Assembly: GCF_002197845.1 (NCBI RefSeq)
Contig: NZ_NIDE01000001.1
Coordinates: 1,302,001 to 1,366,000 of the forward strand
Length of the DNA stretch: 64,000 nt
Direction: 5' to 3'
Origin: Fimbriiglobus ruber
GTDB taxonomy: Bacteria > Planctomycetota > Planctomycetia > Gemmatales > Gemmataceae
Both the position numbers and the translations under genes were made by a program. The first letter of the stretch is position 1; every line of letters starts with the position of its first letter. The notes under the pieces were generated by a model, which saw only the letters and a program-made list of their open reading frames with translations, made no database searches and was not told the origin of the DNA. This document shows positions 36,721-46,135 of this stretch, piece by piece.

Positions 36721-37015
36721 GAGGGGTTGGACCCCTCCGGACCTCCTCACTTGCTCCCGACCCTCGGAATGATCCCAGAGCGGATCATTCCGAGGGTCGC
36801 TCGCTGGACCGTTTATCGATCCACGGACTGCTCGTGGTACCACCCGTATTGGCTCGCGATCAGTCGACGTCTTGCCGCCACAATCAACCCAGACCCCTGC
36901 GAGCGATCCGGGGGTCGATCCGCTTTGGGATCGACCCCCGGATCGGGAGCAAGTGAGGAGGTCCGGAGGGGTCCAACCCCTCCGGCGGGGTTTGGGGCAG
37001 AGCCCCAAGACGTCA
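36688..37015. repeat. 328-bp element with perfect 73-bp inverted ends and nested hairpins
   Basis: The arms 36688-36760 and 36943-37015 are exact reverse complements over 73 bases. Inside are two further perfect hairpins: 36759-36774 with 36783-36798 (begins GACCCTCGGAATGATC), and 36905-36921 with 36928-36944 (begins GATCCGGGGGTCGATCC). The remaining core of about 105 bp is unique. There is no transposase. It could be a non-autonomous mobile element, a strong transcriptional stop after the LRR gene, or a structural repeat. It shares the GGGGCTCTGCCCC motif with the adjacent tandem array. Confidence 0.8.
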
Positions 37016-37062
37016 ACCCGCCAGGACGCCCTGGAATCCCCAGCACCCCCCGATCGCCCCGA

Positions 37063-38313
37063 TCACGGAACGGCCACGCGATCCTGGCTGCCGACATTTT
37101 CCTGGTAGGTCAGGTTTCCACTCGTCTCCAGAACGGTCTGAAAATCCCGCCGGTGGTACCAGAGCGAGTCCACGCCTTTTTGCGAGAGGCGGTTCACCGA
37201 GACGTCGAGGTACGTGAGACGTGACATCAACGACGACCCGGCGAGAACGAACGCCCCGGCGTCCGTGATTTGATTTTGCCGGACGGCCAACCGCTTCACC
37301 CCAACCAGGTGCGGGGACTCGGCCACCGCCCGCACGCCGGCGTCGCCCAGGTAGTTCCCGGACAGATTCAGTCCTTTCGCCCGGGCGAGGCTCGGCGAGG
37401 CGACGAGGGCGATTGCCCCGGCCGGGCCGATCGCGCTATTGCGCAGGTCCAGATTGGGGTTATGTTCGAGCATTCTTCGGAGCAGCGACGACCCGGCGAG
37501 TTCGGCCGCCCCGGCGTCGCCGATGTGGTTCGCGTAGACCCGGAACGTGTACAACCGGGTGAGATAGCGACTGGAAACGACCGCCTTGACTCCCGCGTCT
37601 CCCACGTCGTTCCCGGACACGTCGAGAACCCGGAGGCCGCCCAGGTGAGGCGACTCCGCCAGCGCACGAACGCCCTCGGCACTGATCTGCCCGTTGTCGG
37701 TCAGATACAGCGCGCGGAGCCGCGAAAAGCCGGTCGCCCGCGCGAGCAGGCGGACGCCGCCGTCGCAGAGGCCGTTGAAACTCAGGTCGAGGGTTTCCAC
37801 CCGGGTCAAGTACGGCGAGCGGGCGAGGACGTTCACCCCGCCGTTGCCGAGATCGTTGCCGCAAAGGTCGAGTTCGCGAACGCTCGCGAGGAAAGGGCAT
37901 TGTGCCAGCCGCCCGATGTGCCGTGCGGCGTCGAGTATCCGCACGCGGCGGACCGGCGCCAGGCGAAAGAGTTCGTCGCCCCGCGCCAGAAACGTACCCG
38001 CGTCGACCGACACGGCGTCGGCCACGCCGCGGCGGAACTCGACCCCGACGACCATTTCACCGAGGTGGGCGGACCACGCCGCTTGATGCTCCTGAAGGAG
38101 TTCGAGTTCGCGCGTTTTCAGTGACCCGCGCATCGGGTGATCGTCCGACGTCCGGGCGAGCGCGCACTGGACGCGGATCAATTCGCCGCGGGCGCGGTCG
38201 GCCGGGTCGTCGGATTCGTCGAGGAAGTCGGCGTAGATCAGCCGCGGCCCGTCGTCGTGATAGTGAGATAAGACGGGCCCCAAGAACGCCTGTTCCTCGG
38301 CGGGCGTCGGCAT
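37063..38313 (-). CDS. Leucine-rich-repeat protein with planctomycete repeat-companion domain (TIGR02996)
   Basis: A 416-residue cytoplasmic-looking protein. The N-terminus EEQAFLGPVLSHYHDDGPRLIYADFLDESDDPADRARGELIRVQCAL is the planctomycete repeat-companion domain found in front of repeat arrays. It is followed by about eight ribonuclease-inhibitor-type LRRs (VRELDLCGNDLGNGGVNVLARSP, LRVLDVSGNDVGDAGVKAV, KGLNLSGNYLGDAGVRAV). The likely role is protein-protein interaction; the partner is unknown. GGAGG 8 nt before the ATG supports the start. Isolated between repeat elements. Confidence 0.9.
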   Translation of the reverse strand: MPTPAEEQAFLGPVLSHYHDDGPRLIYADFLDESDDPADRARGELIRVQCALARTSDDHPMRGSLKTRELELLQEHQAAWSAHLGEMVVGVEFRRGVADAVSVDAGTFLARGDELFRLAPVRRVRILDAARHIGRLAQCPFLASVRELDLCGNDLGNGGVNVLARSPYLTRVETLDLSFNGLCDGGVRLLARATGFSRLRALYLTDNGQISAEGVRALAESPHLGGLRVLDVSGNDVGDAGVKAVVSSRYLTRLYTFRVYANHIGDAGAAELAGSSLLRRMLEHNPNLDLRNSAIGPAGAIALVASPSLARAKGLNLSGNYLGDAGVRAVAESPHLVGVKRLAVRQNQITDAGAFVLAGSSLMSRLTYLDVSVNRLSQKGVDSLWYHRRDFQTVLETSGNLTYQENVGSQDRVAVP

Positions 38314-38496
38314 CGTGCGGCCCTCCGGTCGGAACGATTCGTACTACGATTGTACGCGGCGCACCGGGCGAACGCACCCGGATCGTTAGCGCACAGGCGC
38401 GATTCGCCCGAATTGGCGCTGACGAATCTGTCCTGTGCGCGACCGCAACCTGAAAGCCTGTGCCGGTGGTACGAGAACTTTGCAGCCCGGACGCAC

Positions 38497-38842
38497 GACG
38501 CAGTATGCGCTAGGCAGCGAGCGACTTCTGTATCCGTTCGCCGGTCTGATTCTCCTGGCGGCGGTCCCAGAATTCGGCCAACGGGCGGTTTCGCTCAGCA
38601 GGTCGGCCCGAATCTGGAGGATCGCCTCCGCACCCGCTTCCGACCCGAACTTCTCCGTGCCTTTGACCCGCTGGTTAATTTGCTGGATCGTGGATTCGAC
38701 GTGGTACGAGGTGATGGGCAACCCGGCCGCACGATACGCCGGATACATCATCCGCGACTTTTGGTTCTCCAGACAGCCCACCGTCTCGGCCACCTTCGAC
38801 CGGCGACACATTTTCACAACAGAAGTGACCGCGTTCGAATGA
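38497..38842 (-). pseudogene. ISKra4-like transposase C-terminal remnant
   Basis: One minus-strand frame reads TVGCLENQKSRMMYPAYRAAGLPITSYHVESTIQQINQRVKGTEKF...GAEAILQIRADLLSETARW. This is the C-terminal catalytic end of planctomycete ISKra4-type transposases (RMxYxxYRxxGLPIxSxxVES...VKGTEKFW...GAEAILQxRA). No N-terminal domain, start or inverted repeats were found. The upstream part is replaced by the small gene at 38853-39227. An old truncated insertion. Confidence 0.6.
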
Positions 38843-38852
38843 GTTGGGCCGG

Positions 38853-39227
38853 TTACGTCGAAGAACTGACCTCCGTCCAAAATTCCTCGGCCGTCCGCTT
38901 CGTTCCGTCGCCCTCGACCACGACGCCACCCCCGGCCGCCGCGACAGCCCAACAGCAGAGGTTCCACGCCCGCACGAGTCCGGCGTCGGCGTTGCCCCAA
39001 ACGACACATTGAATATCCGGGCCGGTGACCCGAACCGTCACCATGCCGGCGTCGAGTCCGACTCGCAGCTCGCGCCAGCCCGGCGACGGGATTTCGTCGG
39101 GGAAGGCGGGAAGTCCGTCGATCATCCGCACGACAGTCCCCTGCCCCACCCCGCCGAGTCGTTCCGCAATCACCGGCCACTCCGGCGCAGCGCCCCCGGG
39201 AAACCGGATCACGCGATCGATGCCCAT
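38853..39227 (-). CDS. Small hypothetical protein
   Basis: A 124-residue protein that I do not recognise (MGIDRVIRFPGGAAPEWPVIAERLGGVGQGTVVRMIDGLPAFPDEIPSPGWRELRVG... VVEGDGTKRTAEEFWTEVSS). AGAGGGA lies a few bases before the ATG, and codon use fits the genome, so it is probably real. The composition suggests a soluble alpha/beta domain. It sits just downstream of the SNF2/SWIM pair on the same strand with a 60-bp gap, so it may be co-transcribed. Confidence 0.6.
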   Translation of the reverse strand: MGIDRVIRFPGGAAPEWPVIAERLGGVGQGTVVRMIDGLPAFPDEIPSPGWRELRVGLDAGMVTVRVTGPDIQCVVWGNADAGLVRAWNLCCWAVAAAGGGVVVEGDGTKRTAEEFWTEVSSST

Positions 39228-39287
39228 GAAATCCCTCTGTCCCTTCGCCGCAAATGATCCGCGGCAATCTGCGGCAAAAATTCTGTC

Positions 39288-40286
39288 TTACCTGGGCTTC
39301 CGCACGATGCGGGGTTTCGCGACCTGGGGCGTCGGGGTGGTTTCTTCCGCGGGCGTTCCCATCACCACGTTGGCCCCACTCACGCTCGCGGCACGGTAGG
39401 CGGTCTCCATCGCGTCGAGAAAACGCTCGTCGCCGCGCCAGAACGGAATCGCCCCGAGCCGCTTGGGGAGAGCCGCGGTGACGGACGGCGAGTTGATCTC
39501 GGCGAGCAAGTCGGTCGGTAACTCGCCCACACTCCAGAATTGCCGCGGGTCGGCCGGCGCGGCCGTTTCATTCGCTGTCGGTGCCACACTTGAGGGCGAC
39601 ACCGCATTCGCGGGCAGCGGTTCACTCGCGGCTGCCGCCCGCGCCGGAGCCTTCGGCTTCCTGGCCACCTTGGGCGCCTCAGGGGGAGGCGGCGGGGTAC
39701 TGGCACCAAGTTTGGCGAACAGCGCCTCGCGGTCCAGACCGCGGAGGCGGAAGAGGAGGAACGGGTCGCGGTCGAACCTCTCGCCCAGGAGGTAGTAGAC
39801 GGCCGCGATGTGCTTGCACGGGTTCGAGTAGTCCGGGCAGGAGCAGGACGTTTTGAGGTCGTTCCGCTTCGCGGGGAAGAGCGACACGCCCGCATCTGCC
39901 GCCAGTTGTTCGACCTCACTCGGTAGTTCGCCGGCCAGCAGCTTCGCCGCGAATTTCGCTTGCACGGACAGTGCCTTCACGACCTTCGCCCAATCGGCGT
40001 CGGTCAGTTTCGCCACCTCAATGCTCACCTTATAGGGCTGCGGCGCCGAGCCTTGAACTTTGGCGGCCACGTGGCCGGGCGTGACGTCGATCGACAGCAC
40101 CTGGCCGCCGCGGGCGTAGCTCCGCCCGCGCTGCAGGCGGCCGCCGACGTCGAAGCTTTCGATCACGGCGATCCAGCGCTTCGCCCACCACGATTCGCCG
40201 AAACTCCCCCTCTTCGATTGGGATTTGATCCCGCCGACGGCTTTGCGCGGCGTCGATTTCGGGTAACGGCTATATTCCCACCACAT
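39288..40286 (-). CDS. SWIM zinc-finger protein, partner of SNF2 helicase
   Basis: A 332-residue protein. The N-terminal region (MWWEYSRYPKSTPRKAVGGIKSQSKRGSFGESWWAKRW) is followed by a SWIM zinc finger (KTSCSCPDYSNPCKHIAAVYYLLGERFDRDPFLLFRLRG, C-x-C...C-x-H, about 145-185) and a disordered Ala/Pro tail. In many bacteria this protein is encoded beside an SNF2-family ATPase, and here it follows that gene after 3 bp, implying translational coupling. SWIM fingers bind DNA or protein; the pair probably forms one chromatin/DNA-remodelling or repair machine. Different from the SWIM protein of the retron locus. Confidence 0.9.
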   Translation of the reverse strand: MWWEYSRYPKSTPRKAVGGIKSQSKRGSFGESWWAKRWIAVIESFDVGGRLQRGRSYARGGQVLSIDVTPGHVAAKVQGSAPQPYKVSIEVAKLTDADWAKVVKALSVQAKFAAKLLAGELPSEVEQLAADAGVSLFPAKRNDLKTSCSCPDYSNPCKHIAAVYYLLGERFDRDPFLLFRLRGLDREALFAKLGASTPPPPPEAPKVARKPKAPARAAAASEPLPANAVSPSSVAPTANETAAPADPRQFWSVGELPTDLLAEINSPSVTAALPKRLGAIPFWRGDERFLDAMETAYRAASVSGANVVMGTPAEETTPTPQVAKPRIVRKPR

Positions 40287-40289
40287 GCG

Positions 40290-43200
40290 TCACTCCTCCA
40301 CCGCGTCCGCCCGCAGGGCGAGCAGGTCTTTGAGTTCGGTGTTCGACATCTCCGTCAGCCACCCTTCCCCGGTCCCGACGACCCGCCCCGCGACTTCCTT
40401 CTTCCGCTCGATCATTTCGTCGATCTTCTCTTCCAGAGTACCCACGCAAACGAATTTATGCACCTGCACGTTCCGCGTCTGGCCGATCCGGAAGGCCCGG
40501 TCCGTGGCCTGATTCTCCACGGCCGGGTTCCACCAGCGGTCGAAATGGAAGACGTGGTTCGCGGCCGTCAATGTCACCCCGGTCCCGCCGGCCTTCAGGG
40601 AGATCAGGAAGACCCGCGGCGCGTCCGCGGCGGTCGTGTCCTGAAACCGGGCGACCATCCGCTCGCGGTTTTTCTGCGGCACCCCGCCGTGCAGGAATAG
40701 CACTTCCTTGCCGAATGTTTCTTGCAGGTGCTTGCGGATGATGTCGCCCATCTCGGTGAACTGCGTGAAGATCAGCGCCCGGTCTCCGACCTGAAGCACT
40801 TCGTCGATCATTTCCGTGAGGCGGGCGAGTTTGCCGGAGCGGTCCGGGATCGCGGAGTTGTCGCCCAGGAACTGGGCCGGGTGGTTGCACACCTGTTTCA
40901 ACTTGGAGAGCGCGCCGAGAATCAGCCCCTTGCGGCGAATCCCATCCTCGTCCTTGAGTGACTTATCGAGTTCCCGGACGACGGCCTGGTACAGCGTGGC
41001 TTGTTCCTTGGTGAGCGTGCAAAAGACGTTGGCCTCGAACTTGTCCGGCAGGTCGGCGATGATTGACTTGTCGGTCTTCAGCCGTCGCAGCAGGAACGGC
41101 CCGGTCAAGTCCTTGAGCCGCCGTGTGGCGTCTTCGTCGCGGTGCATCTGGATCGGCACGAGAAAATTCCGGCGGAACGACTCGCGTGACCCGAGGAAGC
41201 CCGGGTTCAGGTACTGGCCGATCGACCACAGGTCGCCGACGTGGTTCTCGACCGGGGTGCCGGTCAGGGCGACGCGGAAATCGGCTTTGAGTGCGCGGGC
41301 GGCCTGCGACGTTTTCGCGTCCGGGTTCTTGATATTCTGCGCCTCATCCAGAATGACGCCCGCCCACGGGATGGCTTGCAGCGCGGCCGCGTCCCGGTGC
41401 AGGAGTGAAAAGCTGGAGACCACGAGGCCGAATTGCTTGACCTGGGCCGCGAGGGTCTTCTCCCCTTTCGTGCGCTTCTGCCCGTGGTGGATGAGGACCG
41501 ACAGGGTCGGCGTGAACCGCTCCGCTTCCTTGCGCCAGTGGCCGACGACGGACGTGGGACAGACGAGGAGGACCGGCCGCGTTTCGCCGTCCTCGCGGGC
41601 TTGTTGGATCGCGGCGAGCGTCTGGACGGACTTCCCGAGGCCCATGTCGTCCGCCAGGCACGCCCCGAGGCCGACCCGCCGCAGGAACGACAGCCACGAG
41701 TACCCCCGCACTTGGTACGGCCGCAGGGTGCCGTGGAAGTCGCGCGGCGGGGTGAGTTCCGCGAACGTCGTCGTGCCCCGGAGTTGGTCGAGGAACACCT
41801 TCAACCCGCCCGTCGTTTTCACCCCGCGCACGGCCAACCCGCCCGGCCCGGTCTCGGCGCCGAGGCTCATCTTCAGCAGGTCGCGGACGGTGCCGGTGGT
41901 TTGCGGGTTTTTGGTCCAGAAATCGAGGGCGGTGCGGATCTCGTCGGCGTTCACTTGAACCCACCGGCCGCGGACGTTGACCAGCGGCGACTTCAACCGG
42001 GCGAGCGCTTCGAGTTCGGCCAGCGACAGTTCGGTGTCCCCGATCGCGACTTTCCAGTCGAACTTGATGACCTCGTCGAGCGACATGACGCCGTTGGAGG
42101 CCGAGAATTTCTTCGCGGTTTTCGCGGCCGCGGTGACGGCGAGCCTGTTTTTGGTGCCGGTCCGCGCCCACCACGCCGGGAGGAGGACGCCGAAGCCGGC
42201 CTGTTCGAGGACGTAGGCCGTCTCGCTCAGGAAGCGGTGGGCGCCGCCCGCGTCGGTGGTGAACTCCGTCGGCGCGGCCGTGTTCAAACTCGTCTCGACT
42301 TCCGGGCAGAGCTTCGCGGCCTGACCGAGAGCGGCGAACAAAAACTCGCGGGACGGGAGCGGGACACTTCTGGCGACGGCCTTGTGGGGGAACCAGGCCT
42401 CGTCCAGGGAAACGAGTAAGCTCGGGTCATCGAAGGCTTGCAGCAGGTAGCGGACGGTCCAGGTGCCTTTCGTCGTGGCCTCGACGGGAGTCGCATCCGG
42501 CGGTTCTTCCAGACGAAAACAGAGCCGGTAACTCGCCGCGTCCGCGACGACGATCGGCCGCTGCCAGTCGTCGAGCGCCCGTCTCAACTCGCCGGCCTCG
42601 GCCGGGCTGACTTGCATCGCCCCGTCGGGCGCGTGCAGCGCGTAGAGCCACTGGTCGTGGACACTGGCAAAGGTCTTGCGGACGGTCGTCGTCATCCGCG
42701 ACGAGCGGACCAGACCGTCGACGGCCAGTTCGAGGAAATCGTTCAAGGCGGCGGTCGGTGACGCGCCGCCCGCCGAGTCTGTTGCCGTCGCCCGGCAGGC
42801 GGCGGGCATGGCGGCGGCGAGCCTCTGGAACCGCGGCCGCTCCGGGCCGCCGACGACGGGCCGCCAACAGGCCCGCGTCTGCGTCCCGACCGTTTCGAGC
42901 CCCGGAAGGAATTGCTCCCTCGCGACGAGGCCGGCGGCGTACTGTGCGGCCGTGACCCAGTATTTCAGCGTCGGGCCGATCAGTACGCCCGGCTGGAGCG
43001 TGTCGCGATCGACGCAGGCTTCGAGTAGTTCGAGGGCCGAAGCGGCTTCGAGTACGAGAACCGGAACGGCCCACGGGCTCATCTCGATGACCGCGTCCGG
43101 GTCCGGCGGCTCGGCGATCAATGGCAACGACGCGATCGGCCGCCCGGCTGTACTCGGCAGCCAAACCGCGGCTGTTTCTTCGGGCGCCTGGAACGAGGAA

Positions 43201-43358
43201 ATGCTCTCGGCGACCGTCGTTCGGATCGTCTCGGCCGGCACCGAAAAAGGGTGCGGGCGGGCCGCCTGTCGCGACTTGCGGCCCGCGCGGGCGGGCTCCG
43301 TGGTCTCACCCCAAGCCAGGAATTGCTTGTCTCTCAAGAGGAGTTGCAGCGCGATCAT
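40290..43358 (-). CDS. SNF2-family DEAD/DEAH-box helicase
   Basis: About 1022 residues. A long N-terminal family-specific region is followed by a SWI2/SNF2 motor: motif I DDMGLGKSVQTLAAI (about residue 570), Ia VLLVCPTSVVGHW, II DEAQ in ILDEAQNIKNPDA (about 672), III ALTGTPVENHVGDLWSI, then helicase-C motifs FTQFTEMGDIIRKHL, FLISLKAGGTGVTLTAANHV and DRAFRIGQTRNVQVHKFV. It translocates on double-stranded DNA with ATP. The ATG at 43358 has AGGA 7 nt upstream; an upstream TTG (43394) lacks such a site. Forms an operon with the SWIM gene. Confidence 0.93.
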   Translation of the reverse strand: MIALQLLLRDKQFLAWGETTEPARAGRKSRQAARPHPFSVPAETIRTTVAESISSFQAPEETAAVWLPSTAGRPIASLPLIAEPPDPDAVIEMSPWAVPVLVLEAASALELLEACVDRDTLQPGVLIGPTLKYWVTAAQYAAGLVAREQFLPGLETVGTQTRACWRPVVGGPERPRFQRLAAAMPAACRATATDSAGGASPTAALNDFLELAVDGLVRSSRMTTTVRKTFASVHDQWLYALHAPDGAMQVSPAEAGELRRALDDWQRPIVVADAASYRLCFRLEEPPDATPVEATTKGTWTVRYLLQAFDDPSLLVSLDEAWFPHKAVARSVPLPSREFLFAALGQAAKLCPEVETSLNTAAPTEFTTDAGGAHRFLSETAYVLEQAGFGVLLPAWWARTGTKNRLAVTAAAKTAKKFSASNGVMSLDEVIKFDWKVAIGDTELSLAELEALARLKSPLVNVRGRWVQVNADEIRTALDFWTKNPQTTGTVRDLLKMSLGAETGPGGLAVRGVKTTGGLKVFLDQLRGTTTFAELTPPRDFHGTLRPYQVRGYSWLSFLRRVGLGACLADDMGLGKSVQTLAAIQQAREDGETRPVLLVCPTSVVGHWRKEAERFTPTLSVLIHHGQKRTKGEKTLAAQVKQFGLVVSSFSLLHRDAAALQAIPWAGVILDEAQNIKNPDAKTSQAARALKADFRVALTGTPVENHVGDLWSIGQYLNPGFLGSRESFRRNFLVPIQMHRDEDATRRLKDLTGPFLLRRLKTDKSIIADLPDKFEANVFCTLTKEQATLYQAVVRELDKSLKDEDGIRRKGLILGALSKLKQVCNHPAQFLGDNSAIPDRSGKLARLTEMIDEVLQVGDRALIFTQFTEMGDIIRKHLQETFGKEVLFLHGGVPQKNRERMVARFQDTTAADAPRVFLISLKAGGTGVTLTAANHVFHFDRWWNPAVENQATDRAFRIGQTRNVQVHKFVCVGTLEEKIDEMIERKKEVAGRVVGTGEGWLTEMSNTELKDLLALRADAVEE

Positions 43359-43515
43359 AACGCGATCCTGGAATACCCGAATATCGTCTATCAAAACGCG
43401 GGGTTAAGCGATCGAGGCATCGGGGCACATACTTTGACATAAAGAATTGTCGACCCTGCGAACAGCAAGAGTTGTTCGATCTGGCCGGTGGGCCGGTTAT
43501 TCGCGGCGGTCGGTC

Positions 43516-44634
43516 TCAGCTCGGCGGGGTCCGGCGCGAAAAAAAGTCCCGAACCCGCTGGGCGATGCGTGCCGCCCGGAGTGACCCGGCGCCGAGGTCC
43601 GCGTAGGGCTGCAAACACAATTCGAGGTTCGCGACTTTGAGCCGCAGCGCTTTGAGTTCGTCCTCCTGCGTGGCTACGACGGCATGGAGGATGGCCTGAC
43701 CTCTCATCGCCCGCTCGTAGTCGCCGCGGTACTGCTCGCGCTCGGCGTTGTGACCGGCGGACGCCCGGCGGACGGCCGCGGCCAGCGCCGCCCCGCCGAG
43801 CCGCACCCAGTTCCGGTCCGCGGTCGCCGGATCGAGGTCGGGGTTCGGGTCGCAGTCGTAGCCCAGGGTGGCGAACGACTCGGCGTGTGCCGCGGCGATT
43901 TCCCGGGCTTCGGCCGCCGGCAACAGGTCTCGCCAGATGCCCGGTCGGCCTTGCCAGAAGTGGTTGTTCAGTGACCCCTGTCGCAGCGACTCCATGCTTA
44001 ATTGCTTTGCCAGAGCGTTCAAATTCTCTTGATGAGGCGGGCCGAAAATCACGGCGAGACGACCCACCGCCGCGACCGGGTCGGCGACCGTATCCTCGTA
44101 CCGCAGCCGGGCCGCCCCGGGCAGGTTCCACCAATCCCGGCTGACCGCCAGGAGGGCGGCCGCCCGCGGGCCGGTCGCGTATTCGATGAACGCACGGCTC
44201 CGCGGCGTCGCGCCCCAGATCCCGGATTCGTCCCCGCCCCGGCCGCCGAGCCAGCGCGAGGTTTCTTGTTCGTGAACGGAGAACTGGAGGATCGAGACGA
44301 GTACGTCGAGTGGGTGGCGCGCGATCACGAACGGCCGGCAGGCATATTCCTGGAGCAACGCGAGGAATTCCGGGTCCGGGGCGTGGTGGAGTTGGATGAT
44401 GTGGCGGGCCGGCATCTCGCGCCAGTTACCGTCGGCGACGTCGTGAACCGCGCTTTGGGATAGGCCGTAAGAGCCGGCCACGAGATTCCGGATCCACGTA
44501 TTGCCCGACCGCGGGGTGCTGACCACAGCGAGGCGAAGCGGTTCCTCGGCGGGAGCGACAGTAGACGAGATAGACGACTCCAACAGACCTGCTCCGTGGG
44601 AAGGACCGGATTGAGACCGGCGTTGTCTACTCAC
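43516..44634 (-). CDS. Sulfotransferase-family protein
   Basis: A 372-residue PAPS-dependent sulfotransferase fold. The 5'-phosphosulfate loop TPRSGNTWIRN (about residues 39-50) and the 3'-phosphate-binding segment FVIARHPLDVLVSILQFS (about 102-118) are present, with WNLPGAARLRYEDTVADP and RPGIWRDLLPA, which resembles the conserved GxxGxW motif. The C-terminal ~90 residues form a coiled-coil-like extension. It would sulfate a carbohydrate or protein; the substrate is unknown. It lies 90 bp downstream of the RT gene on the same strand but is not a known retron component, so co-transcription may be incidental. No clear ribosome-binding site at the GTG. Confidence 0.85.
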   Translation of the reverse strand: MSRQRRSQSGPSHGAGLLESSISSTVAPAEEPLRLAVVSTPRSGNTWIRNLVAGSYGLSQSAVHDVADGNWREMPARHIIQLHHAPDPEFLALLQEYACRPFVIARHPLDVLVSILQFSVHEQETSRWLGGRGGDESGIWGATPRSRAFIEYATGPRAAALLAVSRDWWNLPGAARLRYEDTVADPVAAVGRLAVIFGPPHQENLNALAKQLSMESLRQGSLNNHFWQGRPGIWRDLLPAAEAREIAAAHAESFATLGYDCDPNPDLDPATADRNWVRLGGAALAAAVRRASAGHNAEREQYRGDYERAMRGQAILHAVVATQEDELKALRLKVANLELCLQPYADLGAGSLRAARIAQRVRDFFSRRTPPS

Positions 44635-44723
44635 ACAACCGGATCAACAATGCGAGATGCCACAGCTAATCAAAAGGATAACGAACTCGCTACTGCAAAT
44701 GGCCGAAATGTGTACCGGCTGAC

Positions 44724-46019
44724 TCAGTCCGGGATCGCGTTCAGGTCCGCGAGCAGCTTTCGCCCCGTCTCGGGATCGGTCATGTAAATATAGGCCGCAT
44801 ACCCCAGAAGCCGGGCGACCGACTCGCCCTCGGGCAGCGGTTTACCTTTCCCCAAGTTGTGGACCGCGGCCCGCATCTCGCGCTTCAATTTCCGCGACAC
44901 ACGTGGTTGACTGGTGCCGTTGACGACGAGCCCGGTCACCGTCTGTCGGCCGCCGCTCCGGGCGACCCGCGTCTTGTCCGCGTGGACCCGGAACCCCTCG
45001 CCTTCCACGACCCGTTTCACGCACCCCAGGAGTGCCCCGAGTTTCGGCGGACCGGCGTGGGCGGCCGGCAGGCTGAACGTCATGTCGTCCGCGTATCGGG
45101 TATACCGCCACCCGAGTTTGGCCGCGAGGCCGGTGAGCCGGCGGTCGAGCCGGAGGCAGAGGGCGTTCGTCAGGGCCGGACTGGTCGGGGCGCCTTGCGG
45201 TAGGCACCGTGGGCCGAGGCTGACGTAATACGTCGTCCCTTCCAGGTCCACGACTTCGCGGGGCGCCTCCGTGCAAATCAGCGCGAGGAGGGTGGCGATC
45301 GATTCGTTGTACCCGGCCCGGCGGAATACACCTCTCACCCGCCGCCAGGTCACGGTCGGAAAGAACTCTTTCACGTCCATCTTGAGGATCATTTTCGCGG
45401 ACGCGTGGGCGGCGGCGTTGGTGGCGATCGAACGCCCGGCCAGAAAGCCGTGGGCGGCCCCGTGGACCGGGAGTCGCTCGACGATGTTGTGCAGAATCCA
45501 GCGCTGCGCCGCTTTCAACCGGGGCAGCGGCGCCCAGATCGGTCGTTCCGAACCGTCCCGCTTGGGAATGGCGAACCGCACGTAATGAATGCTCGTGGCC
45601 GCATCGCGGTGGTAGCAGAGGCCGCGGAGTTGGGCGAGTGTAATCCCGAGAGCTTCGGCCAGTTGTTCCGGGGTATCGAGGGGCGGCAGTTCGTTCTCGG
45701 CCGCCCGCTCGGGACCGTTCGGCGTGTCCCACTTGTCCGGCTTGGCCCCGTCCGTCCAGAACACGCCTTCGCCGAGGTGAACGACGTGGGCGGCCTTGTA
45801 CGCCGCCCACGCTTCCCGGCGGAGCTTCTTCGTCTCGATCGCTTCTTGCTTCAGCGCCTTCTTGTACTGATCCTTTTCCCGATCCGACATCCCCTCCACG
45901 TCTCGACGTTCAACGAGAAACCCTCGCTCCCGAAGTTGCTCGGTCACGTAAGCCTGGGTGCCGCCGGCCTGGGTGATCTGACGCCAGAGGGTGAGCGGGT
46001 CGGGTCGGGTGCTGTTCAT
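44724..46019 (-). CDS. Retron-type reverse transcriptase (type XIII-like, myxobacterial-like)
   Basis: A 431-residue RT. An N-terminal extension of ~135 residues (helical, KKLRREAWAAYKAAHVVHLG) precedes the polymerase. It has the retron features NAAAH (201-205), motif A with KMDVKEFFP (catalytic Asp 215), LPQGAPTSPALTN (273-285), catalytic YADD (309-312) and VTG at 361-363, the motif retron RTs use for msr RNA recognition. The N-terminal extension and IPKRDGSERPIWAPLPRLKAAQRWIL closely recall myxobacterial (Mx162-type) retron RTs, from memory. The expected product is branched RNA-DNA (msDNA) primed from a 2'-OH of msr RNA. It is the last gene of the retron operon, 116 bp after the SWIM gene. 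The ATG has no good Shine-Dalgarno. Confidence 0.92.
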   Translation of the reverse strand: MNSTRPDPLTLWRQITQAGGTQAYVTEQLRERGFLVERRDVEGMSDREKDQYKKALKQEAIETKKLRREAWAAYKAAHVVHLGEGVFWTDGAKPDKWDTPNGPERAAENELPPLDTPEQLAEALGITLAQLRGLCYHRDAATSIHYVRFAIPKRDGSERPIWAPLPRLKAAQRWILHNIVERLPVHGAAHGFLAGRSIATNAAAHASAKMILKMDVKEFFPTVTWRRVRGVFRRAGYNESIATLLALICTEAPREVVDLEGTTYYVSLGPRCLPQGAPTSPALTNALCLRLDRRLTGLAAKLGWRYTRYADDMTFSLPAAHAGPPKLGALLGCVKRVVEGEGFRVHADKTRVARSGGRQTVTGLVVNGTSQPRVSRKLKREMRAAVHNLGKGKPLPEGESVARLLGYAAYIYMTDPETGRKLLADLNAIPD

Positions 46020-46135
46020 GGGAGGGTACTGTGAAACTCACTGCCTCAATGGTGTGGTGCCTCAGGTCTTTAACGCTGGTCTTCACTCTTCATTTTTGTG
46101 CTTTTTTGTGCCTTTTTGTGGCCATTCTTCCGGCT

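Noticed and set aside
38497-38842. Intact insertion sequence
   Set aside because: Only the transposase C-terminal portion is present; no N-terminal domain, terminal inverted repeats or target duplication found.
46020-46135. Retron ncRNA directly upstream of the RT
   Set aside because: Only 116 bases, no a1/a2 inverted repeat and no TTAGC-plus-hairpin layout; the upstream twin units fit far better.
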